DNA of 64,000 nucleotides from positions 1-64,000 of IMG/VR virus record IMGVR_UViG_3300003937_000343. The stretch is one strand, 5' to 3'. Made by a program: the position numbers and the translations under genes. Of this stretch, positions 53,942 through 62,661 are shown piece after piece. The notes beneath the pieces were generated by a model, which was not told where the DNA came from, ran no database searches, and worked only from the letters and a program-made list of their open reading frames with translations. Source of the DNA: a virus. Position 1 is the stretch's first letter; the number at the start of each line of letters is the position of its first letter.

Positions 53942-54505
53942 ATGGCAGGATATAGTAAAGAGGCAGTAAGACAGAATGAAGTATTAAAAGATTTATTATC
54001 AGGTAAGGAACATAAAAAATCTTATGTACAAGTAGGTTACGAGGGCAAGGTAGAAGATAAAGGTGGAGAAACTCGTCAAGGAAAATTAACAGACATCATG
54101 AAAGATGTTAGAATGCCTTGGTTTTGTCCATCATGTAAAAAGGCAATGAAGAAAAAACTTGATAACAAGTTTTGGGCAATTGCAGGACATTGTTTTGATT
54201 GTCATGTCGAGATGGAAAACAAACTTCGTATGAAGGGGGATTATGAACAATATGCTAAGAAGAAAATTAATGAGAATAAAAAAGCTTATTTAACAGATTT
54301 AAAACAGAGTATTGATGAGTTTGAAAAAACAGGTGGTAAAGCAGAGTTTTTCAATAGTGTTGGTGTAGTTGATATCGAACTTGAAAAAGAAAAATGGGAA
54401 ATGGGAGAAGACCAATTCAATACAGTTATTGAAGAGGCCCGAGCATATATAAATAAATTAGAAAAGGCTATAGATGAAGAAACAACGGAACTTGATCCTG
54501 CCTGA
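53942..54505 (+). CDS. Zinc-ribbon hypothetical protein (187 aa)
   Basis: A four-Cys zinc ribbon: CPSC (C62, C65) and CFDC (C84, C87) around a basic loop. The rest is charged helix (residues ~100-187, coiled-coil prone). AGGAG precedes the start. I recognise it as the type of conserved small protein found near gp17 in marine T4-like phages. A role in terminase assembly or transcription is possible but unproven. It overlaps the next gene by 32 bases. Confidence 0.7.
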   Translation: MAGYSKEAVRQNEVLKDLLSGKEHKKSYVQVGYEGKVEDKGGETRQGKLTDIMKDVRMPWFCPSCKKAMKKKLDNKFWAIAGHCFDCHVEMENKLRMKGDYEQYAKKKINENKKAYLTDLKQSIDEFEKTGGKAEFFNSVGVVDIELEKEKWEMGEDQFNTVIEEARAYINKLEKAIDEETTELDPA

Positions 54506-54743
54506 GGATTTAATTATTGAGATAATGGGAATGGTTTCCCAGTTAGGTAATGTTGCTGCAGAGTATCATATGAAAATTAATAATAATGAGACTGAAGAAG
54601 TAACGAGAGTATATAGAAAGATTTTAAAAAAGTTGATGGATTTAACAGAACACGATAAAACTGGATATTTATCATTAGAAGAAATTTGTAATGAATATGG
54701 CATAATACTACCAAGTAAAGGAGAACACAATGGGAATCATTAA
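54474..54743 (+). CDS. Hypothetical protein (89 aa)
   Basis: The start at 54474 has AAGG upstream and lies 32 bases inside the previous gene. Helical, mixed charge (LILPEDLIIEIMGMVSQLGNVAAEYHMKI, EVTRVYRKILKKLMDLTEHDK). No family recognised. It overlaps the next gene by 14 bases. Confidence 0.55.
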   Translation: MKKQRNLILPEDLIIEIMGMVSQLGNVAAEYHMKINNNETEEVTRVYRKILKKLMDLTEHDKTGYLSLEEICNEYGIILPSKGEHNGNH

Positions 54744-55011
54744 TTGGATTCTTGAATTTCTTTTTGGCGGAAAGAAAAAAGAAGAAGTCAAAAAGTTAGA
54801 CAAGGCAATAAAGGTAAAAGAGACTGAAAATAAAGAACTTGAAAAACAAGTTACAGTACTTGAATCTAAGAAAAAAGTTAACAAAAAAGAAGTGGCAACA
54901 CTTAAACGGAAGGTAACTACTACAAAGAAACATATTGTTGAAGCTAAGAAAGCTGTTGAATTTGATGACAGCGACGAAGCTTTAAAATATTTGAAGAAAT
55001 TTTCCAAGTAG
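54730..55011 (+). CDS. Coiled-coil protein with hydrophobic N-terminus (93 aa)
   Basis: AAGGAG precedes the ATG. The N-terminus (IINWILEFLFGG) is hydrophobic and may touch a membrane. The rest is a long lysine/glutamate coiled coil (residues 18-85). Might be a spanin-like or internal head protein; no motif decides. It ends three bases before a promoter-like motif. Confidence 0.55.
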   Translation: MGIINWILEFLFGGKKKEEVKKLDKAIKVKETENKELEKQVTVLESKKKVNKKEVATLKRKVTTTKKHIVEAKKAVEFDDSDEALKYLKKFSK

Positions 55012-55013
55012 TA

Positions 55014-55024
55014 TATATTTATAT
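55014..55024 (+). promoter_or_regulatory. Recurrent intergenic motif before the terminase unit
   Basis: TATATTTATAT lies between the stop at 55011 and the ATG at 55027. With only two bases left before that ATG, transcription from here would more naturally serve the terminase gene at 55413, with 55027 read from upstream. Inferred. Confidence 0.4.
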
Positions 55025-55026
55025 AT

Positions 55027-55413
55027 ATGAGATATATTATATACATATTACTATTAGTTGGGTTTCTTTATGGACAATCTGAAGAAAAAACTATATCTGT
55101 ACCTAAATCGGATGTAATTGAGTGGGCAAACAAACTCAAACAATACGAAACATCGGATAGTTTACAAACAAGTTTAATTTCAGATTTAGAACTTCAAGTT
55201 AAAAAGTTAGAAGAAAATTCTACTTTAGATTCTTTGATAATTTCAACGAGAGTACATCAAATTGATTTATTAAAAGAAACTACTGAACTTTATAAAGAGA
55301 AAGTAAAAGTTGTCAAACCTAAATGGCATGAGAACAAATGGTTATGGTTTACTTATGGAGTAGTGGCCACTTCAACATCAGTCTGGTTAACAGGTCAGCT
55401 AGTAGGCGAATAA
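55027..55413 (+). CDS. Signal-peptide and C-terminal transmembrane protein (128 aa)
   Basis: Starts with a classical hydrophobic signal or anchor (MRYIIYILLLVGFLYG), continues with a coiled-coil middle (residues ~30-95) and ends with a second hydrophobic helix (WLWFTYGVVATSTSVWLTG). The two-anchor, coiled-coil layout recalls spanin-like envelope proteins, but there is no lipobox and no family hit is recognisable. No ribosome site is evident, since the promoter-like motif occupies the space. Confidence 0.55.
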   Translation: MRYIIYILLLVGFLYGQSEEKTISVPKSDVIEWANKLKQYETSDSLQTSLISDLELQVKKLEENSTLDSLIISTRVHQIDLLKETTELYKEKVKVVKPKWHENKWLWFTYGVVATSTSVWLTGQLVGE

Positions 55414-56987
55414 TGGCACAACAAATAAAAGAAGTAATTAAACAAGAGTATGTAAAATGTGCTCAAGATCCTGCATATTTTATGAAGAAGTATTGTGTGA
55501 TACAACATCCAATACAAGGTAAAATACCATTTTCTTTATATGATTTTCAGGAAAAGACTGTAAATGAATTTCAAGAAAATAGATTTAATATTATCTTGAA
55601 GGCAAGACAACTTGGTATCAGTACATTAACTGCTGGATATTCTTTATGGTTGATGACATTTCATCAAGACAAGAATGTGTTGGTTATTGCTACAAAACAA
55701 GAAGTTGCTAAAAACTTAGTAACAAAAGTTAGAGTGATGCACGCAAATCTACCGAGTTGGTTGAAACAAAAATGTGTAGAGGATAACAAGTTGAATCTAC
55801 GATATATGAATGGTTCACAGATTAAGGCAGTTTCTTCAGGACCCGAAGCAGCTCGTTCAGAAGCATTATCATTATTGATATTGGACGAGGCAGCATTTAT
55901 TGATAAGATTGATGAGATATGGACTGCTTCACAACAGACATTGACAACGGGTGGTAGTTGTATTGCACTCTCTACACCTAATGGTGTTGGTAATTGGTTT
56001 CATAAACATTGGGTTGAGGCAGAAGAAGGCAGTGGAATGTTTAATTTTATTAAATTACATTGGACGGTTCATCCAGACAGAGAACAAGAGTGGAGAGATG
56101 AACAAGATACACTATTAGGAATACAGAGTGCAGCACAAGAATGTGATTGTGATTTTATAACTTCTGGTACTTCTGTTATTGATGCATTGATATTAGATAA
56201 ATGTAGAGAAACTCAAGTGAAAGAACCAATTGAAAAACGAGGGATTGATAGTAATTGTTGGATATGGGAACCGCCTAATTATACAAAAACTTATGTGGTA
56301 ACGGCAGATGTTGGTCGTGGTGATGCAGCAGACTATAGTGCATTTCATGTTATGGATGTAGAAAAAGTAGAACAAGTGGCAGAGTATAAAGGTAGGATTC
56401 CTACAAAAGATTTTGGTAATATGTTGGTTAGTATTGCAACAGAATATAACGATGCTTTACTAATTATAGAAAACAATAACATTGGTTGGGCAACCATCCA
56501 ACAAGTAATAGATAGGGATTATCCTAATCTATTTTATACGAGTAAAGATTTAAGATATATCGATATTGCTCATCAAATGAACAATCGATTTAGAAGTGAA
56601 GAAAAGAAAATGGTGGCTGGATTTTCAACCACTATGAAAACTCGACCTTTGATTATTGCAAAGTTAGAGGAATATTTTAGGGATGAATCAGTAGTGGTTC
56701 GTTCCAGTAGATTAATAGATGAATTATTTACATTTATTTATTTAAATAATAGAGCAGAAGCAATGAGAGGTTACAATGATGACTTGGTAATGTCTTTTGC
56801 TATAGGTTTATGGGTTCGTGATACTGCATTGAGATTACGAACAGAAGGAATTGAGTTAACAAAAAAAACACTTGATAGATTTCAAGATGTTGATGGACTA
56901 TACACTCCCGAAGACAATGATAATGGTGAATGGGAATGGGAAGTAGGCCACGAAAGAAAAAAAGAGTCTTTAAAATGGCTCTTATAA
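55413..56987 (+). CDS. Terminase large subunit (gp17-like ATPase/nuclease)
   Basis: The start at 55413 forms TAATG with the previous stop and is preferred over 55338. The ATPase has KARQLGIST at residue ~62, a variant Walker A in which the P-loop Lys is not at the usual place (an upstream Arg may serve), and LLILDEAAFI as Walker B near residue 155. The RNase H-like nuclease has VTADVGRGD (~297), IENNNIGW and YNDDLVMS with the conserved Asp residues. It packages DNA and cuts concatemers. At 524 aa it is shorter than T4 gp17 (610 aa). Confidence 0.94.
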   Translation: MAQQIKEVIKQEYVKCAQDPAYFMKKYCVIQHPIQGKIPFSLYDFQEKTVNEFQENRFNIILKARQLGISTLTAGYSLWLMTFHQDKNVLVIATKQEVAKNLVTKVRVMHANLPSWLKQKCVEDNKLNLRYMNGSQIKAVSSGPEAARSEALSLLILDEAAFIDKIDEIWTASQQTLTTGGSCIALSTPNGVGNWFHKHWVEAEEGSGMFNFIKLHWTVHPDREQEWRDEQDTLLGIQSAAQECDCDFITSGTSVIDALILDKCRETQVKEPIEKRGIDSNCWIWEPPNYTKTYVVTADVGRGDAADYSAFHVMDVEKVEQVAEYKGRIPTKDFGNMLVSIATEYNDALLIIENNNIGWATIQQVIDRDYPNLFYTSKDLRYIDIAHQMNNRFRSEEKKMVAGFSTTMKTRPLIIAKLEEYFRDESVVVRSSRLIDELFTFIYLNNRAEAMRGYNDDLVMSFAIGLWVRDTALRLRTEGIELTKKTLDRFQDVDGLYTPEDNDNGEWEWEVGHERKKESLKWLL

Positions 56988-57005
56988 CTAACAAAGAGGT
57001 AAAAA

Positions 57006-58841
57006 ATGGCAGATAAATCATTATTTAGTAGATTACAACGATTATTTAGTACAAATGTAATTGTAAGAAATGTTGGTGGTAAGAAACTAAAAATAGCCGA
57101 TACAGAACAAGTTCAATCACAAGTGAAATCACATTTGGTTGATAGATATTCAAAACTACATAGTGGATTGGATATGGCGAATAGTGGATATTCCACATTT
57201 GCACAAATACAGGCTGCACGATTGGGTTTATTTAAAGATTATGAAACGATGGAGTCAGATTCAATTATTGCATCTGCACTCGATACTTATGCAGATGAAT
57301 CAACAATGAAAAGTGCGTATGGAGAATCGTTAGAAATACAAAGTGATAATGATCAAATAAAACAAATACTACATAACTTATTCTATGACATTATGAACAT
57401 AGAATTTAATCTATGGCCGTGGGTAAGAAATATGTGTAAGTATGGAGACTTCTTTTTGTACTTAGATATTAGTGATAAGTATGGAATACACAATGTAGTT
57501 CCAATGTCAGCTTATGAAATTCTTCGAGTAGAAGGCGAAGACCCAGAGAATCCTTATTATACTAAATTCTATTTAGAAGCAATGGAACAAGCACATCCTT
57601 ATTTTGCTCGTTCAACTACAAATAAAAAGATTGAATTTGAGAATTTCCAAATTGCTCACTTCAGATTAGCCAATGATAGTAATATGTTACCGTATGGTAA
57701 GTCAATGGTAGAAAGTGCTCGTAAAGTTTGGAAACAAATTACATTGATGGAAGATGCTATGTTGATTCACAGAATCATGAGAGCACCAGAGAAGAGAGTA
57801 TTTAAAGTTGATATTGGAAACATTCCACCAAATGAAGTTGATAATTATATGCAACGAATAATCAACAAGATGAAGAAGACACCTTTTATGGATGACAATA
57901 CTGGTGATTATAATTTGAAATTTAACATACAGAATCTAACAGAAGATTTCTTTATGCCAGTTCGTGGTGGTGATAGTGGAACATCAATTGAATCATTACC
58001 AGGAATGCAATATGAAACTACAGAAGACATTGAGTATTTAAAAAATCGTATGTTAGCAGCTTTAAGAATACCAAAAGCATTCTTAGGATATGAAGAAAGT
58101 CTTGGTAGTAAAGCAACACTTGCCGCAGAAGATGTTAGATTTGCAAGAACAATTGAGAGAATTCAAAGAATTGTAACAAGTGAATTGACGAAGATTGCAG
58201 TTGTTCATTTATACGCACAAGGATATACAGATGAAGAATTAGTAAACTTTGAATTGAAATTAACTAATCCATCTACAATTTATGAACAAGAGAAGATTGA
58301 ATTGTGGAGTAATAAAGTTAATTTAGCTCGTGATGTAAAAGACAATAGTTTAATGTCAAGTGATTGGGTGTATAAAAATATTTTCAATTTTACATCAAAA
58401 GAACAAGAACAACTTGAAAAAGAATTAGTGGATGATCAAAAAACTAAATTTAGATATTCACAAATAGAACAAGAAGGTAATGATCCTGCAGCTAGTGGTG
58501 ATTCAGTTGGAACACCAAGTGATATGGCTGCAATTGGATTGGGAGCCGATGATGAGGCAGAACCACCTGAAACATTAGCAGGTTCTATCTTTGATGATGA
58601 AGGTGGGGCACCTGAAGGTGGATTTGAGGGTGCAGGAAGACCAAAAGAAGTAACTAAATATGGTAAAGATGGTAGTGCAAGAGGACGAGATCCACTTGGT
58701 AGACCAAAAATACCTATGGCTTTAGCTCATTTTGATAGATTAAAAAAATCTTTTGGGAGTAAAGCGAGAGAAATATTAAAAGAAACAATTGAAAGTGAAG
58801 AAATAGATAAAGAATATAAAGATTTTACGGAAGATAAATAA
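57006..58841 (+). CDS. Portal vertex protein (gp20-like)
   Basis: AGAGGT precedes the start. The portal core is clear: YSKLHSGLDMANSGYSTFAQIQ, MESDSIIASALDTYADEST, ILHNLFYDIMNIEFNLWPWVRNMCKYGDFFLYLDIS, MVESARKVWKQITLMEDAMLIHRIMRAPEKRVFKVDIGNIPPNEVDNYM and the wing/stem WHK-like helices. It forms the dodecameric portal at the head vertex that gp17 docks on. The C-terminal ~110 residues are G/D/E-rich and flexible. A cut site for the head protease is likely in this tail. Confidence 0.94.
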   Translation: MADKSLFSRLQRLFSTNVIVRNVGGKKLKIADTEQVQSQVKSHLVDRYSKLHSGLDMANSGYSTFAQIQAARLGLFKDYETMESDSIIASALDTYADESTMKSAYGESLEIQSDNDQIKQILHNLFYDIMNIEFNLWPWVRNMCKYGDFFLYLDISDKYGIHNVVPMSAYEILRVEGEDPENPYYTKFYLEAMEQAHPYFARSTTNKKIEFENFQIAHFRLANDSNMLPYGKSMVESARKVWKQITLMEDAMLIHRIMRAPEKRVFKVDIGNIPPNEVDNYMQRIINKMKKTPFMDDNTGDYNLKFNIQNLTEDFFMPVRGGDSGTSIESLPGMQYETTEDIEYLKNRMLAALRIPKAFLGYEESLGSKATLAAEDVRFARTIERIQRIVTSELTKIAVVHLYAQGYTDEELVNFELKLTNPSTIYEQEKIELWSNKVNLARDVKDNSLMSSDWVYKNIFNFTSKEQEQLEKELVDDQKTKFRYSQIEQEGNDPAASGDSVGTPSDMAAIGLGADDEAEPPETLAGSIFDDEGGAPEGGFEGAGRPKEVTKYGKDGSARGRDPLGRPKIPMALAHFDRLKKSFGSKAREILKETIESEEIDKEYKDFTEDK

Positions 58842-58858
58842 CGATTATTTGAAGTTTT

Positions 58859-58869
58859 TATATTTATTT
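58859..58869 (+). promoter_or_regulatory. Recurrent intergenic motif after the portal gene
   Basis: TATATTTATTT lies 31 bases before the start at 58901. Seventh copy of the element. Inferred promoter for the head-core genes. Confidence 0.42.
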
Positions 58870-58900
58870 ATGTATAAACTTATCATGAATGGAGTGTTTG

Positions 58901-59773
58901 ATGAATTATAACAAGAAGCACAGTAAAATAAAAAATACTGGAATTCTTTTCGAATTGCTGACTCGCCAAATAACTGTTGATGTACTAAATGATACAAAAG
59001 ACAGTAAGGCAGTTAGTATTTTAAAAGAAACATTTAAACCAAATACAGAACTTGGTAAAGAGTATGAACTTTACAAGATTTTGTCAGAAAAGACATATAA
59101 AACTACTGAGCAAGCAAATATTTTGCTTTCAGCAGTAATAAAAAGTCGTAGGCATTTATCAAATCGTAAATTACGAAATGAAAAATATAATTTGATTAAA
59201 ACGGTTAAAGAAAGTTATAACGCTGCTGACTTTTTCAATACACGAATACCAGGATATAAACTTTTGGCTTCAATTTACAATGTATTTGAAGGTGAATCTT
59301 TAAAAGAGAAAATATCTCCTGTAGAAGAAACTGATAGTAAAGTAACAATTATAGAGAACATCACTAAAGTCAGACGCACTAAGAGGGTTAAAGATGGTGT
59401 TCAAGAGGACTTAAATAAACAAGATAAAGATTTAAGGTTGTTAACTTATCAACTATTGGTTGATAAATTCAACAAAAAGTACAGCACTCTAAATGAAAAT
59501 CAGAGAAATTTGCTTAAAGAGTATATAAATAATTTATCAAACACTAACTCTTTGCGCGAATTCATAGATACTGAAGTTATTAAAATTAAAAAAACCTTAA
59601 AATCACACTTACGAAAAGTTGATGATAAGATTACTAAAATTAAATTAACCGAAGCAATAACTCATACAGATACTGCAACAAAAGGAATTCATGTAAAAGA
59701 TTCTAATGTTGTTTCATTGATGAGATATTATGAATTGGTAGGGGAGTTAGATAATGTCCATAAAAATAAATAG
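58901..59773 (+). CDS. Conserved head-core protein (290 aa)
   Basis: GGAG before ATG 58901 decides it over an ATG at 58889. The protein is almost all helix, starting YNKKHSKIKNTGILFELLTRQITVDVLND. It occupies the place taken in T4 by gp67/gp68 after gp20. It contains KLTE|A (residue ~250), a site fitting the T4 protease rule (I/L)xE|(A/G/S). A scaffold-core or internal role is likely. It overlaps the next gene by 20 bases. Confidence 0.7.
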   Translation: MNYNKKHSKIKNTGILFELLTRQITVDVLNDTKDSKAVSILKETFKPNTELGKEYELYKILSEKTYKTTEQANILLSAVIKSRRHLSNRKLRNEKYNLIKTVKESYNAADFFNTRIPGYKLLASIYNVFEGESLKEKISPVEETDSKVTIIENITKVRRTKRVKDGVQEDLNKQDKDLRLLTYQLLVDKFNKKYSTLNENQRNLLKEYINNLSNTNSLREFIDTEVIKIKKTLKSHLRKVDDKITKIKLTEAITHTDTATKGIHVKDSNVVSLMRYYELVGELDNVHKNK

Positions 59774-60362
59774 AAAAAAGTTTACGGAATTACTTCGTAC
59801 TTTAATTAAAAAAGAAATAAAAGAAGCCTCAACAACTGCAACCGCTGGTGGAGAATATGATACACCAAACGCATTTCAATCTAAAGGTAATGAAAAAAGA
59901 AAAAAGATTGCAAAGACAGGAACAGATTTTAAAGTTGTAGAGGGAAAGTGGGCAGTTACTGTTGATGGTGTAGGTAAAATTATTGTAGATGCACAAGGTA
60001 AAGGACAAGCAAAAACAGTTGTTGCTAGAAGTTTGAAAAAAGGTATGAAGGGTATTACAAAAGTATCACGAGTACAAACTGCATTCGGTAAACAACTTGA
60101 TAAGAAAACCGAAATAAAAGAAGCTCGGTATACAAAATATCGTAACGATGAATCCTTAACACCAAAACAAAAGATTGGCCGTTCAATGAGAGAAGTTCGT
60201 AATTCATTAAGTGGATTAAGTAAGTTAATCGATATGAATGTTAAATTAAAAAATGAGTTAAAGATAGATTCAAAATCATATTGGAAGAACACACATAAAG
60301 CAATGAGTAAAATTTCAGAACGATTGGTTAAATTAGCTAATAAAGTTGGGAAATTACAATGA
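59754..60362 (+). CDS. Conserved head-core protein (202 aa)
   Basis: GGGGAG precedes the start. The N-terminus KKFTELLRTLIKKEIKEAST contains IKE|A, then ATAGGEYDTPNAF, a string I recognise from T4-like marine phages in this gene position. The C-terminal half is basic and helical. It is likely an internal or scaffold protein trimmed by the gp21-type protease; binding of DNA is possible because of its many Lys and Arg. Overlaps the next gene by four bases. Confidence 0.7.
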   Translation: MSIKINRKKFTELLRTLIKKEIKEASTTATAGGEYDTPNAFQSKGNEKRKKIAKTGTDFKVVEGKWAVTVDGVGKIIVDAQGKGQAKTVVARSLKKGMKGITKVSRVQTAFGKQLDKKTEIKEARYTKYRNDESLTPKQKIGRSMREVRNSLSGLSKLIDMNVKLKNELKIDSKSYWKNTHKAMSKISERLVKLANKVGKLQ

Positions 60363-60862
60363 AACAAAACGACAAATATTTAAAAGAAGGACTTGATATT
60401 CTGAATAGAGACTTTGGTTCACCATTAGTTACTCTTGAAGATACAATGAAAGCTCACAAATTAAAAAAAGAAGGTGGGCCAGGAAGTGGACGACCAACCA
60501 AAGATGGTTCAGCAAAAGATATCGAAAAGAAAGCTATGAAAGCTGCTGATGATGCAAACGCTAAAATGGACAGAGATGAAAAAGAAATGGAACGAAAAGC
60601 TAAAGAACAGGCGTTCAAAGATATGGAAAACGAATCTATAACAGAAGGCCCCGATGATGTAAAATTTGCAAAAAGAGCTTTATCAAAAATAGTAAAAACT
60701 GAACAAAAATTTAGAAAACAAATGTATGATTTAGAACAAGTATTTCTTCAAGACCCCAATTCAACAAATAAGGCATTGGCTAAAGAAATAAAAAAGTCTT
60801 ATAAATCTGGGGTAACAGCATATATGAGAGATAGTGTTCTAATGGTCAAGAGGATGAAATAA
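60359..60862 (+). CDS. Conserved charged head protein (167 aa)
   Basis: Contains LKE|G near the N-terminus and ITE|G near residue 95, both fitting the T4 prohead protease rule. A glycine-rich spacer GGPGSGRPTKDGS divides two helical parts. The middle (KKAMKAADDANAKMDRDEKEMERKAKEQ) is highly charged. It fits a scaffold-core or internal protein. It precedes the protease gene by one base. Confidence 0.62.
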   Translation: MKQNDKYLKEGLDILNRDFGSPLVTLEDTMKAHKLKKEGGPGSGRPTKDGSAKDIEKKAMKAADDANAKMDRDEKEMERKAKEQAFKDMENESITEGPDDVKFAKRALSKIVKTEQKFRKQMYDLEQVFLQDPNSTNKALAKEIKKSYKSGVTAYMRDSVLMVKRMK

Positions 60863-60863
60863 A

Positions 60864-61481
60864 ATGAGAGAACTATTAGTAGATTACATTCCGTTTGAAG
60901 TATCAAAGCACCAAGTTAACGAATCATTAAAAGAAAATGATGGTAAGTTGGTAGTTAAAGGAGTATTACAAAGGGCAGATGCAAAGAACCAAAATGGTAG
61001 AGTGTATCCGAAAGATATTTTAACAAGAGAAGCAAAGAATTACTCTGAGGGATATGTTAAACAAAAAAGAGCACTTGGTGAATTAGACCACCCAGATAGT
61101 TCAGTAGTAAATTTACAGAATGTATCTCACAATATTACTGAGATGCATTTTGAAGGTGATAATCTATTGGGAACAGTAGAAATATTAACTACACCAAGTG
61201 GAAATATTTTAAGAGAATTATTTAAAAATGGAATAAAATTAGGAATCAGTTCTCGTGGAATGGGTTCTGTAGAGGCAGTGCATGAAGATGATAATGACCA
61301 ACCAATGTTAAAGGTAGGGAAAGATTTTGAATTAATAGCATTTGACTTCGTATCAAATCCATCTACACACGGTGCATTTATGTATCCATTGAGTGAGAAT
61401 GTTGATAAAACTCAAGGTAGAACTTGTGGTTCGTATTGTAAAGCTGAAGATATAATTAATAAAATAATCCGAGGCGAATAA
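60864..61481 (+). CDS. Prohead protease (gp21-like)
   Basis: GAGG precedes the start. Motifs: NGRVYPKDILTREAKNY, RALGELDHPDSSVVNLQNVSH (catalytic-type His) and LGISSRGMGS (catalytic-type Ser), with ELIAFDFVSNPSTHGAF, which characterise the T4 gp21-like serine protease. T4 gp21 has 212 residues and this one has 205. It matures the prohead by cutting scaffold and internal proteins after (I/L)xE. Several neighbours contain such sites. Confidence 0.92.
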   Translation: MRELLVDYIPFEVSKHQVNESLKENDGKLVVKGVLQRADAKNQNGRVYPKDILTREAKNYSEGYVKQKRALGELDHPDSSVVNLQNVSHNITEMHFEGDNLLGTVEILTTPSGNILRELFKNGIKLGISSRGMGSVEAVHEDDNDQPMLKVGKDFELIAFDFVSNPSTHGAFMYPLSENVDKTQGRTCGSYCKAEDIINKIIRGE

Positions 61482-61482
61482 C

Positions 61483-61662
61483 ATGCCTGCCAAATCTAAA
61501 GCCCAACAACGATTCATGGGAATGGTTCATGCGGTTCAGAAAGGTGAACTCTCACCATCCAAAGTTTCTGATAAAGTTAAAGATGTTGCCGATAATATGT
61601 CTGATTCAGATGCAGAAGATTTTGCATCTACTAAACAAGGCAGCAAAAGAATTGGCAGATGA
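61483..61662 (+). CDS. DUF3008-type small protein (59 aa)
   Basis: GAGG precedes the ATG. PAKSKAQQRFMGMVHAVQKGELSPSKVSDKVKDVADNMSDSDAEDFAST is a standard DUF3008 chain. Family members often end TKHKGLP, while here the last residues are TKQGSKRIGR, possibly altered by a one-base change near 61634. It overlaps the next frame by about 50 bases. Confidence 0.75.
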   Translation: MPAKSKAQQRFMGMVHAVQKGELSPSKVSDKVKDVADNMSDSDAEDFASTKQGSKRIGR

Positions 61663-62566
61663 ATATGATATCGGTAAAGTATTGTATGTATTTAGAACAA
61701 ATCCAAGAGCGTTTGATAAAGCAATTAAAGATAAAATGAAAGAAATGAAAACATTTAATAAGGCTAAAAAATTAAAAGAAGCAGTCAAAGACCCGAAACT
61801 TAAAGTTGGACAAAAGATTAGACACAAGAATGACCCACGAAAATTATATACATTGAAAAAAATTACACATGGTAATCGTGGAATACCTGAAGACCCAGCA
61901 GGAACAAGTTATATGTTTGTTGCACCAGGTAATAGAAAAGAATTTCATACAAAGAAAACTTGGGCTCAAGCATTAAAGAAGAAATGGATTATACCTGAAG
62001 GTAAAAGAGCAACTAAAGGTTTTCAAAAAGCATTTAAAACTCGTAAATCATTTCTTGAAGCAATGTCAGACTTCAGAAAGAAGTTGGGTGATATGGGAAC
62101 AGACCCAAAGATATTTAAATTAGAGGGTGAACTATATAAATTTGAAGTAGAGTTTCAAAAGAAATCAGCAAAACTATTTGATTTTATGAATAAACTTTCA
62201 AAGAGTCCTATAACTGAAGGTAAGATAAACGAAATAGATTATGAAAATGTATTTGCTGATATTGGTGATAAGTTACATTCTTTTCAAACAAAAGTTGTTA
62301 AACCAGGTATGAGAGTTTATAATAAAGGTAAAGCAAAATTTTATATGAGAGACCTTTATAAGAGTCTTGAAAAGTGTGTTGATTTATGTGATATGATGAA
62401 TTTAGCGGCAAACGAATCAGTAAAAGAAGCTAAAATCTTTTCCGATGATTGGAATTTAACTAAAAGAGTAACATCAAATTTTATTAAACAGAATCTTAAA
62501 TCAGTAGACAATTCTATAAAAAAGAAAGATGGAGAAGGATTGATGATAAAGCACCAGATAATATAA
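61610..62566 (+). CDS. Conserved head-region protein, both ends affected by frame breaks (~318 aa as read)
   Basis: The start is uncertain: the earliest natural one is the ATG at 61610, without ribosome site; the sequence KAAKELADEYDIGKVLYVFRTNPRAFDKAI suggests fusion to the DUF3008 frame if one A in 61631-61636 is removed. The middle has KLKVGQKIRHKNDPRKLYTLKKI and PITE|GKINE (a protease-type site). The 3' end at 62566 is followed, in another frame, by a further 30-40 coherent residues up to 62661. The function is unknown; likely an internal head protein. Confidence 0.55.
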   Translation: MQKILHLLNKAAKELADEYDIGKVLYVFRTNPRAFDKAIKDKMKEMKTFNKAKKLKEAVKDPKLKVGQKIRHKNDPRKLYTLKKITHGNRGIPEDPAGTSYMFVAPGNRKEFHTKKTWAQALKKKWIIPEGKRATKGFQKAFKTRKSFLEAMSDFRKKLGDMGTDPKIFKLEGELYKFEVEFQKKSAKLFDFMNKLSKSPITEGKINEIDYENVFADIGDKLHSFQTKVVKPGMRVYNKGKAKFYMRDLYKSLEKCVDLCDMMNLAANESVKEAKIFSDDWNLTKRVTSNFIKQNLKSVDNSIKKKDGEGLMIKHQII

Positions 62567-62661
62567 AAGAAAAAATGAACAAAATGAATGAAAAAAGACT
62601 TTACATTGTAATTGGTAAAATGTGGAATAAGTTCGGTAAAAATGTGAGGTTAAGTTCATGA
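62542..62661 (+). pseudogene. Out-of-frame C-terminal remainder of the 61610 gene
   Basis: In frame 1 this reads DDKAPDNIKEKMNKMNEKR then LYIVIGKMWNKFGKNVRLSS, and its stop overlaps the start of the next gene as ATGA, the usual spacing here. Adding one base near 62541 restores continuity (GEGLDDKAP). It is more likely the true end of the 61610 protein than a separate gene. Confidence 0.55.
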
